From assembly GCA_002946415.1 (NCBI GenBank), contig NJPS01000010.1, positions 1,536,804 to 1,600,803 of the forward strand: 64,000 nucleotides of DNA, in the 5' to 3' direction. The translations under genes were made by a program, and so were the position numbers. Source of the DNA: Rutstroemia sp. NJR-2017a BVV2 (taxonomy: Eukaryota; Ascomycota; Leotiomycetes; Helotiales; Rutstroemiaceae). Positions 20,490-32,145 of this stretch are shown here, in pieces. Numbering within the stretch: the stretch's first letter is position 1; every line of letters begins with the position of its first letter. The notes beneath the pieces were generated by a model. It had not been told where the DNA came from and ran no database searches. It saw only the letters and a list, made by a program, of their open reading frames with translations.

Positions 20490-22374
20490 ATGATCTCCAA
20501 AGCCGTAGTCTGTGCCGGACTGTTGTCCCAAGCTCTCCCAGTCTATGGCGCCGTTTTGGAAAAGCTGGCCGCCGTCCCAAGCGGATGGACAGCTGCATCG
20601 CCTGATTCCAGTGCAGTTTTGACCTTGACAGTCGGACTTGCCCAGCAGAATCTCGATCAATTGGAGTCCAAGTTGCTCGCGGTCTCAACCCCGGGTAATG
20701 CTGAATACGGTCAACATCTCGATGCCGACGAGGTCAATGCTTTGTTCGCTCCATCTGCGGAGGCAAACAGCGCTGTTACTTCTTGGTTGACCAGTGCTGG
20801 CGCACAAAATGTTCACAGTGATGGCTCTTTCGTCACGTTTGCCACCACCGTTGAGAAGGCAAACTCTCTGTTGAACACGACTTTCAAGAGCTACACAAGC
20901 AATGGTATATCCAAGCTTCGAACCACTGAGTATTCGGTCCCAGATGAGATTGCGCAACACATCGACCTCATCTCTCCAACTACCTACTTCGGAAAGACGG
21001 TCGCCAATGTCCCAACTATCACCCGCCGATCGACTACGCCGACCAAGAGATCTATTGACGCGGCTTGTCAGACTTCTATCACTCCCCAGTGTGTGAAGGA
21101 ACTGTACAATGTCGGCAACTACACACCAAAAGTTTCATCAGGAAGCAAGATCGGATTCGGCAGTTTCCTCAACCAGTCAGCTCTTTATGCTGATTTGTTC
21201 GCTTTCGAGAAGTACTTTGGTATCCCAGAGCAAAACTTCACAGTTACTTTGATCAATGGTGCAACTAATGATCAAGATCCCGCCACTGCCCAAGTTGGCG
21301 AAGCTGATTTGGATGTTCAGAACATCGTTGGTGTCGCACACCCTCTCCCTGTGCAAGAGTTCATTACGGGCGGCTCCCCACCATTCATTCCCAACTTGGA
21401 TGAGCCCACTGCTGCGGATAATCAGAATGAGCCTTACTTGCCATATTACCAGTACTTGTTGTCTCAGCCAAACTCGGCTTTGCCACAGGTTATCACTAAC
21501 TCATATGGTGATGATGAACAGGTTTGTCGCATCAAAATATACCCCTAATGGAGCATTGCTAACTAAGTGTTTAGACTGTCCCATATTCTTACGCAGTACG
21601 TGTGTGCAATATGATCGGCATGTTGGGTCTTCGAGGTATCTCAGTCCTCGAGTCATCAGGTGACACCGGTGTTGGAGCTGCATGCCGTGCGAACGACGGT
21701 TCCAACGCAACTCAATTCACACCAACTTTCCCTGGTACCTGCCCATACATCACCTCTGTTGGTGGCACCCAAGCAGTTACCCCCGAAGTTGCTTGGGACG
21801 CTGGATCTGGTGGATTCTCCAACTATTTCAAGCAAGCTTGGTACCAAACTGCTGCTGTCGAGACCTACCTGAAGAACCACATCTCCCCAGCTACCAAGAA
21901 GTACTACGAGAGCTACACCAACTTCGCTGGTAGAGGATTCCCTGATATTTCCGCGCACAGTTTGACTCCTGAGTAAGTTTCACTTCAATCAACCATGTTT
22001 GAATGATTCTAACACACCCCAGCTACCAAGTCGTCTACGATCTTGAGCTCTCCCCCTCAGGAGGAACCTCAGCCGCCTCTCCCGTCGTAGCAGCCATTCT
22101 AGGTCTCCTCAACGACGCACGTTTCCGCGCTGGCAAGCCCGCTCTCGGCTTCATCAACCCTCTTCTCTACATCATTGGCTACAAAGCACTAAACGACATC
22201 ACCGGCGGAGGAAGTGTTGGATGCAATGGTGTCAATGGACAAACTGGTGCGAAGATACCAGGTGGTGGAGTTATTCCTTACGCTAGCTGGAACGCGACTG
22301 TTGGATGGGATCCAGTTACTGGATTGGGTACGCCCAATTTTGAGGAGTTAAAGAAGTTGGTTTTGAGCATTTAG
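20490..22374 (+). CDS. Secreted tripeptidyl peptidase (sedolisin, family S53)
   Basis: Acid-active serine-carboxyl peptidase of 593 aa, secreted, releasing tripeptides from protein N-termini. It has three exons: 20490-21521, 21575-21972 and 22023-22374, and phases close exactly. The signal peptide is MISKAVVCAGLLSQALPVYG. The pro-domain (to about residue 190) has the Pro-kumamolisin pattern (VTSWLTSAGAQNV, LLNTTFKSYT, YSVPDEIAQHIDLISPTTYF). The catalytic triad is visible: Glu271 and Asp275 in GEADLDVQN, and Ser493 in SGGTSAASP. The oxyanion Asp374 sits in SSGDTGVG. The C-terminal Ca-binding region (LNDITGGGSVGCNG, WNATVGWDPVTGLGTPNF) is intact, so the enzyme should be active. The role is likely extracellular protein degradation at low pH. 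Confidence 0.95.
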
Positions 22375-22696
22375 ACTTAGAGCTTGTTGTATATAGATGA
22401 TGCGAAAATGCGATTGTATATAATAAGAGATAATACTCCATCTAATCATTTAACATCGTCTTTGAAGCACATCTTTTAATGGTTCGTGTTTTCCGTTCTC
22501 ATCGACACTTTACCAGCCGGGTTGCCCCGCCAAGTCAGTTGAGCTTGTCGTATTTCATCAGCAGATCGATTCGAATTCAGATCTCATTGTGTCGATTCCA
22601 GCCTCAATACGAGACCGTCACATCTTGTTTGGCTTATTTGAGTAGTCGAAACGCTCCTCCAAAATATTCTATGCCAAACGCTCTTTCAACCATCTC

Positions 22697-23428
22697 TCAA
22701 GAGCTAATTGTCCCTGCCCTTTTTCTTTGTACTGAAGCATCACATCCATGATAGGGAGAATGATGAAGATGCGATAGCAAAGAAAGAACAAGTCCGCCTC
22801 CAGCCGAGTCTCGTGAAATCATAATATCGCTTGCTACTCGCTGACTTTCGTTCAAGAGATAGGATAGCAGAGCACTGGCTTGCTTGAGTTGGGTTGGGAA
22901 GTGAGCTTTGGGGACGAGGGTGTACTCGAGGAGGAGAATTGAGATGGATGGATTTCTGTGGGGGAGGTTGCTCATATCGGTGATTGGACGGTGAAGTAAC
23001 ACATGTGCTCAATTGTGCAGGGTTGGGTATATCCACCGCCTGTAGATGTCAAATAATGCTTGTTGACTTCCGGACACCTTTAGTTTATACACACCATGGA
23101 GATATAGAATGACCGCCTTCGCATCGTGCTTACCAATCCAATGACCCTTCACATTATTCTCTTTCAGTGTGACGGTCTCGGGGGTTTGGTTTGTCTCTAT
23201 GCATAGATCTTTGTATACTTCTCCGGTAGGTTTATAGATATATCAAGATTCGGCTATGGTGATATTGGAAACCATGGTGCGAATAGCGGCAAAGATAACA
23301 TCTTTATACAGGACTGGAGGACCCTTGCAATCGGAAGATGATGGCGACGACTTTTTCTTTTTGTCGGCTGGATATGTGAATTGTTTAAATTGTGAGCTAG
23401 GATTTGAGCATACATATTTTACAGCCAA
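22697..23428 (-). pseudogene. Dead alpha/beta-hydrolase fold-3 esterase
   Basis: The minus strand reads through a fungal esterase of the acetyl-hydrolase type in order, but broken. The N-terminal part (VLYKDVIFAAIRTMVSNITI) ends at an in-frame TGA, where related enzymes carry an aromatic residue before IYKPTGEVYKDLC. The frame then continues to GHWIGKHDAKAVILYLHG, where the oxyanion HGGGY motif has been replaced. After a frameshift it resumes with SISILLLEYTLVPKAHFPTQ and ASDIMISRDSAGGGLVLSLL, in which the nucleophile elbow GDSAGG is RDSAGG. Stop codon, frameshift and altered motifs together argue for loss of function. Two of these changes (TGG to TGA, GGA to AGA) would be G-to-A transitions, as repeat-induced point mutation produces. 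Confidence 0.75.
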
Positions 23429-25284
23429 GTAAAGCTAGACTTGTCCAGAGAGGAACCGTGGTCGACATCGGGCCTTCAAGGGGTAGAGAGTTTAACTTGT
23501 AAGGTGACGGTGGAGTTATGGACTAGGTCACTGGAAATGGGCGGTGGTATCACGTAACAAGATTACAGGAGATGATCGACATTCAATATTTACAAAACTT
23601 GTTTCGTGAAAAGAGAATTTATTTGATCACATAGTTCTACTGCAGAGAAGAGGCACAGAGTGCGAGGCGAAGCTGCATTCAGTGCTGCAGCTGTAGGCGA
23701 TTACTACCCACCCCCTATGGGATATTCGTAGCTATACACCTGGGGTTGGGCACCGCCGTGCATCCGCCATCATCTATTTAGAAGCTCTACATCGATCTTG
23801 CGGGTACAAAGACTTCATCTCGCAGCCAACCAGCCAACCAGCCAAATTCTTCAACCACTCAAGAATACCGACCTCTGTTGCGATATCTGAGGACTAATCT
23901 ACAACGCGCCTACGGTTACAACCCCTATTTCAACGTCTAAAAGATCACTTCCCCATGTCCTCTCTAACCCGACACCCTGGGCTACCCCACTGATCTCTAG
24001 TATCTCTACCCGGTAGGACGTTACTAGCTATTTAGATCATGACGTAAAATGGCACAGCCGAGTAGGCCAACTTGTTACCATGTCGCTGGATTTGCAGTGC
24101 GGGGAGGTCGTTGCGGAGAAAGGTTAGTGTTTTCAAGGGATAGTGGGGGTCAGGCATTTTGGAGAGGGGGCTGATGTGGGTAGAAACGCAGAAATACACA
24201 GCCGCAGTTTCAGCCGAGAGTAGTTATAGACATTTACAATGGTTCGTGGGGAAAATTGATTCAATGTAAATTTTGTGGGATGTGAAAGCTGGATAATGTA
24301 ACTTATTTCGTTTCGACTTTAGCCCCCGAACATGTTCCTGATACTATATATGCAAAGCTGGACATAGCCTCACAGGAAGTCATGAAACGTCTGGACTATT
24401 TCAGTCAACCCTGATTTCCAGGCACTACATGGGAGACCTGGGAAACTTGACATACTTGGGACCAAGTGTGCCAATTAGGTTGTGCGTCGGATGGGAACCG
24501 AAGTGCACAGCCTAGGCGGCCCGAATCCGTTATGCGGTTTTCATTCCTCGCAAATTGCACGAGTAAGAACATCTACTCATCTTTTTTCTACTAATAACTC
24601 GCTCTCAGTCAACGTACTACGGTACAATCATAATTATAAGGTTAATTGTGACCTTAGCCTCACTGTACCTGCTTTACTCCTCCTTACTAAACAACCCGCA
24701 TAACACACCACAACATGAAACACAGTTCTTATATCATGCACACTACAAAGCAGCTTTCCTATCTTCTTCCCTCCCAAACCTATCGTCATACGGAGCAAAA
24801 TGCCACGCGTATCAGCTAAGCTTACGATAAAGCAATTTCGCCGTCCATGGAGTCATGAATCCAAATCGCATTCGGTAAACAGTGGCCCCCAAAAGCTTTT
24901 CAGCTGGAGGCTCAAGTCTTGGTCGCAACGTGGTGCTCATGCATGATTTTATGTCAATGCACCAATCGCAGAGCGAAGAGTTGCACGGAGTGGGTAAAAA
25001 TAGTTTTCTATTCTCCTTCGCCGTAAGCACAGGTGGGGGTTTTGCACAAAATGGGAAATTGATCGGTATGGGCACTGGGTAGAGGCTGGGGAAGGACGTG
25101 GTGGTGGTGGATTTAAGCTTCCGTCCCATATCTTGTACTTTTCTTGGAGTCTAGACCTTGAGACCTATATATGCTACTTCGAGCACCTTTTTGCTTTCTC
25201 TTTCGATGTAGAATGTGAATTGAGTGTCGATAAATTAAAAATATTCCACCTAGGAACAAGAAAGGGACGAATACGGTCGCTAAG
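23429..25284. other. Large intergenic region, nothing recognised
   Basis: About 1.85 kb without a supported gene. It has a short AACCAGCC microsatellite near 23828 and several 60-105 codon frames (for example 25129-24812 on the minus strand) with no motif. The last 250 bases probably form the membrane-protein promoter. Confidence 0.4.
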
Positions 25285-27177
25285 ATGACGGCCGCATATT
25301 ATGACCCAATCTCCTCGCCGCAAATTGAATTGGATAGGCAATCCCATATATCACGACCGAGTCCGCCCATCCACCAGGGCAGTGGATTCTCGCAATCCAG
25401 CGCAGCATCGACACCGTATATCGGCAGCGATCCATCCTCTCAACCATTCATCCACAAGACCGAGAATTCAAACAGACAATCGACGATCATCCCGCACAGA
25501 GCCGGTTCAAAGAAACAATTCTGGAATATCTTGCTGAAGAGCCTTGCACGATGGGTTATTACGGTCGCATTGTGTGTCGCATATCTTTTTGCGATAGGAG
25601 TGTGGAGCATAAAAGGAACGGTGACGGAGCCGTCGAAGAGGGTTTTCAATGCTTTGACGACGGGAATTAGTATTGCGTTGGGTCTTAACATTGCGACCGC
25701 GTTGAAGGATTACGCTATGATTGCCCGGTGGCCGATAATGAATAATAGGAAGAGAAACCTTAACGAGGTGAGCTTGAAACGAGACATTCTTGTGGCAAGC
25801 ATATACTTACTGTGGATACAGCTCGATCTTACTCTCAGGGCGGATAGTTTGACAGCGATGGGTAAATTGGCTTTTATTTCAGGGAGGCCTATGGTGTTCA
25901 TTGCCGCAATAGTGTGGTTGGTTTTCAATATCGTAAGTCGACCTTTGCTTAATGAATGCGACGCCATGAGTTGACTTGAAATGACATAGGCTACTCAAGT
26001 CGCTGTTGCGGGTGTCAGCTTGACCTACGGCTTCGACACCAGCACCGAAGCCTACCTTTTCTTTCCTGGCACCGTCAAGGTTCCGGATATGACATTCTTC
26101 TATTCCCAGGGGAACAGCAGCCAGCCCGATCCTGAGATGGAACAGTACACCGCTCAGGTGCTTGGAAGCCGTGGATGGCAGTCAGCCCAAGGTTCTCCAA
26201 TCGTCGAGATCCCACGTGCAAGAGATGTCTTCCCCCGCACCCAGAACTGGAGTAGTTCTGAATATTGGAATATATGGGAGGACCAGCCAAATAATACGAT
26301 GACATATGTGTTCCCGGAATTCTCAGCAGCAACCAGAAACGACTCCAGCATATTGGGTGTCTATACGGATAGAACGATAAGTATGCACTATTCTTGCAAC
26401 TCCCATAAAGTTACCAGCAACGGCAACGGATCAGACTATGATAACCCAGTCGTCCAAGATGTTGGCGAAGTCTATATGGAAGACTTTAGTTCATATGCCA
26501 CGACGTATATCACCAACAACACTAACCCCTGTGCCGCCTCGGGCCAAGATCGCTGTTTCGTCGTCCAAGCCTTCGAAGCATCAGATACCGATCCTTGGTA
26601 TTATATATGCAATATGACATTGAGCGCTACGAAGAATGATCCACACAATGTTTCGTTCATCAGCGATAGGATGGCGCGGATGGCGGCTGGTGCTATTGCC
26701 CAGATGGGGTTCTCTTGGGACCTACAGCAGACGACTTATTATCCGAATAAAACCCAATTGGGCGCTCCTCTGCATGGAAGCGCCACTAATATGGGTCGAA
26801 AGATCGCCGCCTACGGACTCTCCACTATATCGGGTGCCGCCACGTTCAACCCGACGATTACTTACTCGGGGATGGAACCGCATACAGGATTCAAACTTGG
26901 CATCAGCCATCAATACCTCTTCGTGCTGAGCGTGTTCATGATACCGATCGTCCAGTTGGCAATGTGCTTTATCATTGCGTTCTGGGCGAATCGTGTGTAT
27001 ATACACGATGATGCATATTTGAGCATGAGTCTGTTGTTGCGACCGATTGCAGACGACTTGTACTCCGTTAGTAAGAACCACGAGAACAGTGCATTCAGGA
27101 GCGCTAAGAAGAGAATGATGGTCAAATATGATATGGGCCAAGATGGAAGGTGGGGGTTCGCGAGGAGTGGTCACTAA
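25285..27177 (+). CDS. Integral membrane protein with large extracellular domain
   Basis: Uncharacterised Pezizomycotina membrane protein, 593 aa. It has three exons: 25285-25767, 25822-25932 and 25990-27177. The first intron is 54 nt and could be read through, but splicing restores the family pattern NEL-DLTLRADSLTAMGKL. A Ser/Pro-rich cytosolic N-terminus (1-85) precedes three membrane segments (WVITVALCVAYLFAIGVW; ALTTGISIALGLNIATAL; PMVFIAAIVWLVFNIATQVA). A Ser/Asn/Thr-rich loop of about 300 residues follows, with several Asn glycosylation sequons and paired Cys, so it is probably outside the cell. A last membrane segment (LFVLSVFMIPIVQLAMCFII) precedes a basic tail. No enzymatic motif is seen and the function is unknown. 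Confidence 0.8.
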
Positions 27178-27784
27178 GAAAACTATGTATGATGGAATGA
27201 ATGAATGTAGCGAAAGAGGCGTTCTGGTCTGGTTCGAGGAGTTCTGGATATGTTCTGGTTTAGTTCGTTTGTAGTAATGTCTTCGCTTACATGCGTATAC
27301 CCGGATATAATGATTCGATTTTCCAACAACGACCTGAAGCTTCCATATAAGTTCCTCCCGATCGCCTCTTGGCGACTTTGCTATCTTCGCCTGCATATTT
27401 TGTCCATGTGGTCTAGAAAAAATTCATGACGGTATTCCTGACACCCTTGTCGTCGACCCAATCTCTGGCCACTTGTTCGTAGATGAGCTAACACGAGCGT
27501 AGGGCCAATGTACTTAATTATCGAACAACATCTCTTTCAGGAAAGACCTGAGGCGGGCGTCACCCATTCGTAGTTGTGCTTGGCATACACAGGACTCAAT
27601 GAGCGCTCTTTGAAGAGATAATCAAATGCTACAAACCCGGCTGGTAGGCTGTCAAAAACATTGCTGGGTTATCTCAGAAAGTAGTGCACGATGATCAAAT
27701 AATATTCTTCGTCCGTGTTTTGGGCTTAAAGCAAATCCGAGGTGATATGCTATCCGGGCCGAGCTGCGACAATGTTTGAAGCGT
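27178..27784. other. Convergent intergenic region
   Basis: Lies between the 3' ends of the membrane-protein gene and the Zn2Cys6 regulator. No gene is recognised, and a 224-codon minus frame entering from 26722 is a shadow of the membrane protein. Confidence 0.45.
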
Positions 27785-29087
27785 TTAGGTTGATTGAAAG
27801 ACCCTACTTCGTGGCCCTTGCAGCCATTTCTCGTGCTCCTCGCCCAAGTATGTGCCAACCATATTCAAAAGATACATGCCACTTTGGCCGACTGCCCAGT
27901 GATTTCGGCATGCATGTAAAACGATACTAAAGTATGCTAGTAAGAGTATGGCTCCTGGTCGTCGTTGAGCTAGAAGAACTGTGTACTCCGACGATACAGT
28001 AATAGGCCAAGCTGTGACTATTCGAGAAGCATACATTCCGTTCTGCATAAAAGCTAGGCCAGAGACGTAAGCCCATCGTAATTTCCCAACGGCATCTTGC
28101 AGAATTTGGCACTCATTCTCCTCTAAAGCAGGATATTGAGGTAGCTCAGCCCGCAGCCAGTCGAGAATGTCCGAAATATCATCTTTGTGGTTAGGATCAC
28201 CATCACCATGTTGTAGTAGGTCGCTGATTTCAGAAGTCTTCAGGTACGCCCACCATTTTGGACCGAATATAGTACGAATCCCGCGCATTATTGTTATCGA
28301 GTGTACTAGCTGGTCTAGAAACTCGTCCATATGAGCAGTCGACATCGAAAAGGTATCGATGAAAAGATGAAAGCCAAGAATCCCGGAGTATAAGAAAGCT
28401 GGAACTATGTTCTCAGTATCAATATCCTTCACAGTTTCATTAAAGAGTCTTAAAGATTCTCCTTGAAGCTTCGTCGACTCGTCATGATAGAAGTCGTTCC
28501 GATCTGGGCGAGTCTTGTAGATGTAAAGCGCCGCACAAGCTAGCAACTCGTGCATGAGATACGGCGCAGAGAATCCCATTTGAATTACTTGTGCAGGTCT
28601 GGTCTGGTACGCATCGGTATCCCACAGGAAGATACTACCATTATATATGAGTTGAAATAGCTCTAGATGCATGAGGTTAACCAATGGTGGTGGTGGCACC
28701 GCTACCAAAGATATTGAGGGGTGTGGAGAGGCCTGGGAATCTGGATGGGTATCCGAAGGACTCTTGAAAGACTCCGGGGTAGTGACAGACGCCGTTGGGG
28801 TGCTCGTCCCCGACGTCGGAGGCTTGAGATATGAACATTGATAGTTGGCGGTACTACAGTTCACGCATCCCGGACGAGATTCATCGCACTGTAGAATAAG
28901 TTAATAAGTCAGTCTCGAAAACGGACGAATCAAAACATTCGGAGCTAGGTAGACCAAGGACACAAGACAAGAGTAAGAGTAACCTGGGGTACCTCTGCCG
29001 GTTACTTTGCTAACTACATACCTTGATATGCCTACGCTTACACTCTGCACATCCCTTCCTGGACTTCTTGTGAGTACGGCGGTTCAT
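27785..29087 (-). CDS. Zn2Cys6 transcription factor, UPC2-like
   Basis: Nuclear zinc-cluster regulator of 389 aa. Exon 1 (29087-29022) encodes MNRRTHKKSRKGCAECKRRH and ends inside the DNA-binding domain. Exon 2 (28888-27785) continues with CDESRPGCVNCSTANYQC. The six cysteines are at residues 13, 16, 23, 30, 33 and 40 with the canonical C-x2-C-x6-C-x6-C-x2-C-x6-C spacing. The sequence RRTHKKSRKGC.ECKRRHIKCDE is typical of fungal regulators annotated as sterol uptake control (UPC2/ECM22-like) proteins. The rest is a helical fungal-specific effector domain (HLELFQLIYNGSIFLWDTD, YLMHELLACAALYIYKTRPD). It has no obvious ligand motif, and the target genes are unknown. An RTA1-type lipid transporter lies 0.6 kb upstream on the same strand. 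Confidence 0.88.
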
Positions 29088-29708
29088 TCTGATCCACTCC
29101 TGACAATGACTGCTGACAATTGAGAGGCGACTTGTTTTTCTGTGTCGGTACTGGACGGATACTACGAGAATGATATGTATGGGAGATTACGGAGTATGGA
29201 TAGACTCCAAAATATTTTGGGTCGAAGCTTGCGTTGTGGCTATGCTAGCTCAATATTGGCATGACTAGCTGGCTTTGTCTCAGCCCCATGAGCCCTATCA
29301 TTCCCCGAGTCAACGGCTAAATTACGGTAACCGGCAGCCGGCAGTCGATAGCCAGTAGTAACCTCACAAAATTACGCATTTGAGAATTGTCTCCAAAATC
29401 AACAGTGTTCGTCAGGATTTAGTCTCGTTATGTTCTATTTTGGTCGTTTCTATCGTCTTTATGGACCTGTTTCTTCGGATGTGGCATACAGTACACGGGT
29501 GTCTTATTACATTTACTGCCATCACTCGGCACTGCCCCGCCCTTCGAGATCTTTCATGGACCTAATCGTCATTCCATGCTGATTGGAACAATTCTCTGAA
29601 AATAACTACAGTAATTTACCGATCGTTTGTTTCCACTCCCCTTAGGACCATCCCAACCACCTTGCTTTTTGAAGCAGCCAGCCATCAAAACTGTTCAAGA
29701 CGGCAGAA
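29088..29708. other. Promoter of the Zn2Cys6 regulator and 3' flank of the RTA1 gene
   Basis: About 600 bases with no gene recognised. It contains a perfect ctgacaatgactgctgacaattg-type near-repeat just upstream of the regulator's start (about 29099-29125), and little else. Confidence 0.4.
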
Positions 29709-30662
29709 TCATGGCATCGCCCTCGCCCCTAACACTTGTGCTCTGGGATATCTCTTTGCTTCCAGATCGCTCGGATTCTGCACCAGGTGGATTCCTTGTG
29801 CTTCAATCGATGGCGCTGATGCTAACGGTGCCGTAAGTTCACTCGGATACCAAACGAAATAGATCACCGTAACGATGAACATTGGTACCGCGTCGAACAT
29901 GTACAGTGTCCATTCGTGTTTTAGGGAATACCCTGTCTGGCCTTGCGCATATTCAACCACCCTAAAGATTGATCGAATCATGATGAGAACACTCATGGTG
30001 TAGAGAACGCGAAGATGTTGAAGCCAAGAAGCTTCAACAACGAAGGACTCAGCTGTCGGTTCTTTTCGCATGCGCCGTTCGAAAATGATTGCCGTAAGGA
30101 AGAAAAGACCGAAGGATATGACCTGAATGAAGAGACCGGCCAATACGAGGTTCTCTCCCATCTTGACGGTCGATGCCTTGAACATTAGAGCCGCAGAGTT
30201 TCCTTGGACCATGAATGATAGCACATCTCCAATCACGAAGCTTCTTGTCAACCATTTGATTCTTATCACAGAGTGATGCTCGCCCTTAACGTGGCGCATG
30301 ATACGTCCAAGAGTCATGTATATTGAAGCGGCGAAAAGAGCTGGTGCGAGAAGGGTGAAGATGCTTTGGAGGATATAAGGACCTAAGGCGTCCGTTGAGT
30401 TATGAGCAAGTGCTCGTCCGATATACCCCATGATCTCAACTAAGTAGGAATTAGTCCAAACATCACATCCCAAACGATTGTGAAGCTACTTACAGAAACA
30501 GCCGATAAAGAACGGAATGCAGAACCATGTGCGCGTCTTGAACATCCGCCAGCCATGGAGGCCGGTCATAACGATGAACAGAAGGATGAAGATGACAGCA
30601 GCTGCGACCGACGGTACATAATTCCAAAGGTAATAACCCATATGCGATTTGAGTTGAGCCAT
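29709..30662 (-). CDS. RTA1-type lipid-translocating membrane protein
   Basis: Seven-segment membrane protein of the RTA1/RSB1 family, 299 aa, which confers resistance to 7-aminocholesterol or toxic long-chain bases by exporting lipids. It has two exons: 30662-30494 and 30439-29709, with a 54-nt intron splitting a Phe codon (CF|FEIMGYIGRA). TM1 is VPSVAAAVIFILLFIVMTGL. Later landmarks are FEIMGYIGRA, LGPYILQSIFTLLAPALFAA, SIYMTLGRIMRHV, FVIGDVLSFMVQGNSAAL, LAGLFIQVISFGLFFLTA and IMIRSIFRVVEYAQG, where the RSIFRVVEYAQG motif is highly characteristic. The protein ends with YEWTLY-like EWTLYMFDAVPMF and a short cytosolic tail. Location is plasma or vacuolar membrane. Its position beside a UPC2-like factor is suggestive. 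Confidence 0.93.
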
Positions 30663-32145
30663 ACTGGTGGATGACTGTAAAAGAAGGGCAGAGGAAGCTG
30701 GTTTTTAGACCGGAAGAATTATGGGTTCAATATCTGACCCCAAAAACAGAATGAGATTTCAACAGCTATGTGTGTACAGATTCGATAGGAAGTTCAGACT
30801 GGGCTTGCGAAGAATTGATTCTGGCATTTTCAAAATCGGAAAATCAACCTTATCTATATTTTCAACCATTTCGAATAGTCGGTATAAACAGTGTGGACAG
30901 CAACAACACACCTACTGTCTCGATAAGAAAGCAGAGTTCAAGGGGCTGGACGCTCACTTTCGAATACGCGTATTCGGACAGCCCTATCAACGTACGAGCT
31001 GTGGGCGGTTCGCAGGTCAACACGCGTGTTGAGCACAGGCCACCACCTCCGTTCAGACGTCCTTCAGCAAGATCTACTTATATTATGGAGGTTTCGCAAT
31101 CTTCATGCAGTGTTGCAACGAAGAAACGTTTACTCAGCCTCCACCCAGTCTCCTATCTTCTGGATGCCAAGCAAGCATTACGCGTTATCGATTACCTGCC
31201 GCTTGGATTCTTCACGAACGTTGTCAAACATATTCTATGACATGCTCGGATGTAAAGTGTCTTTTCGGCAAGGCCTGGGTCGACTATTAAATTGCGATCG
31301 TTTTTACAGGCTGTCGTTGCATCCTGTCAGTACCCTTGATAGACAGAAAGATGGTCTGTTCAACGGCACTGTATTAGAGATGACCCCTGTACTACGCCTG
31401 GAACTTTCAAAAGGATGTTCATCTAACCTTATGGCCAGTCCACCTCGATACTAGGTTCAAGAATATCGGACCGTTTACGTGCTCTATATCTATCTTCATG
31501 ATGATCATATAGACGTTGATATCTCTAAATAGGCTGCGAACTAAATCCGGCAGGTACTCACCCGCTCACCGAGTTAAGGCACCCATAGGTGGGTTGTGAT
31601 AACTAATAGGTACCCATTGGGTGGGTCACAAAAGACATTGACTACCGGTTGCCTGTGCTACCCCCGATTCCGGCATTGGCAGTCCGTTGCTGGGTTGCTG
31701 GGTGGGTTCTGGGTGGATAGAATGTGCAGCTAGAAACCCCACTACCCATCTAGCAGCCCATCTCCGAAAGTCTAGGAACCAACTCTAGATGCAGTAGCAC
31801 AGATTGGCGAACGTGGAGCCTTTAATGACACTAAATTGGTTTACAGTCTTTTGGTTCTGATATCGAAAAGATACGACTACTAAATCTCGAGCAGCCGTTG
31901 TAGCCTGAAAGTCATCACTCATAGTCGTGCAATAAAGTGACTGTAATGTGTTTAACGAACTATCACAACGGATCGAAATGGAGTTGTCAGACTCTGCAGG
32001 GTTCCGTGAGGAGAAAATGACACTGGGCGACGGGATTTGAAAGGAATTATATATTATACGTTCAATATAACCAGCAGCTTCCCGAGAAGTAGTTCAAACC
32101 CCCTCCTCTCCTCCATTCCCTACCCAACCTTTTTATCATAACCAC
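30663..32145. other. Intergenic, possible transposon debris
   Basis: No supported gene. Overlapping plus-strand frames at 30721-31454 (longest 156 codons) lack family motifs. The segment 31560-31760 is dense in GGGT/ACCC words (gtacccattgggtgggt, gttgctgggtgggttctggg and a reverse-orientation acccatctagcagcccat), which may be a decayed inverted-repeat element. Confidence 0.35.

Noticed and set aside
26722..27396. 224-codon minus-strand frame
   Set aside because: Overlaps the well-supported last exon of the membrane protein; no motif of its own.
30770..31240. 156-codon plus-strand frame overlapping two others
   Set aside because: All three frames are open in places, which argues for a stop-poor stretch rather than a gene.
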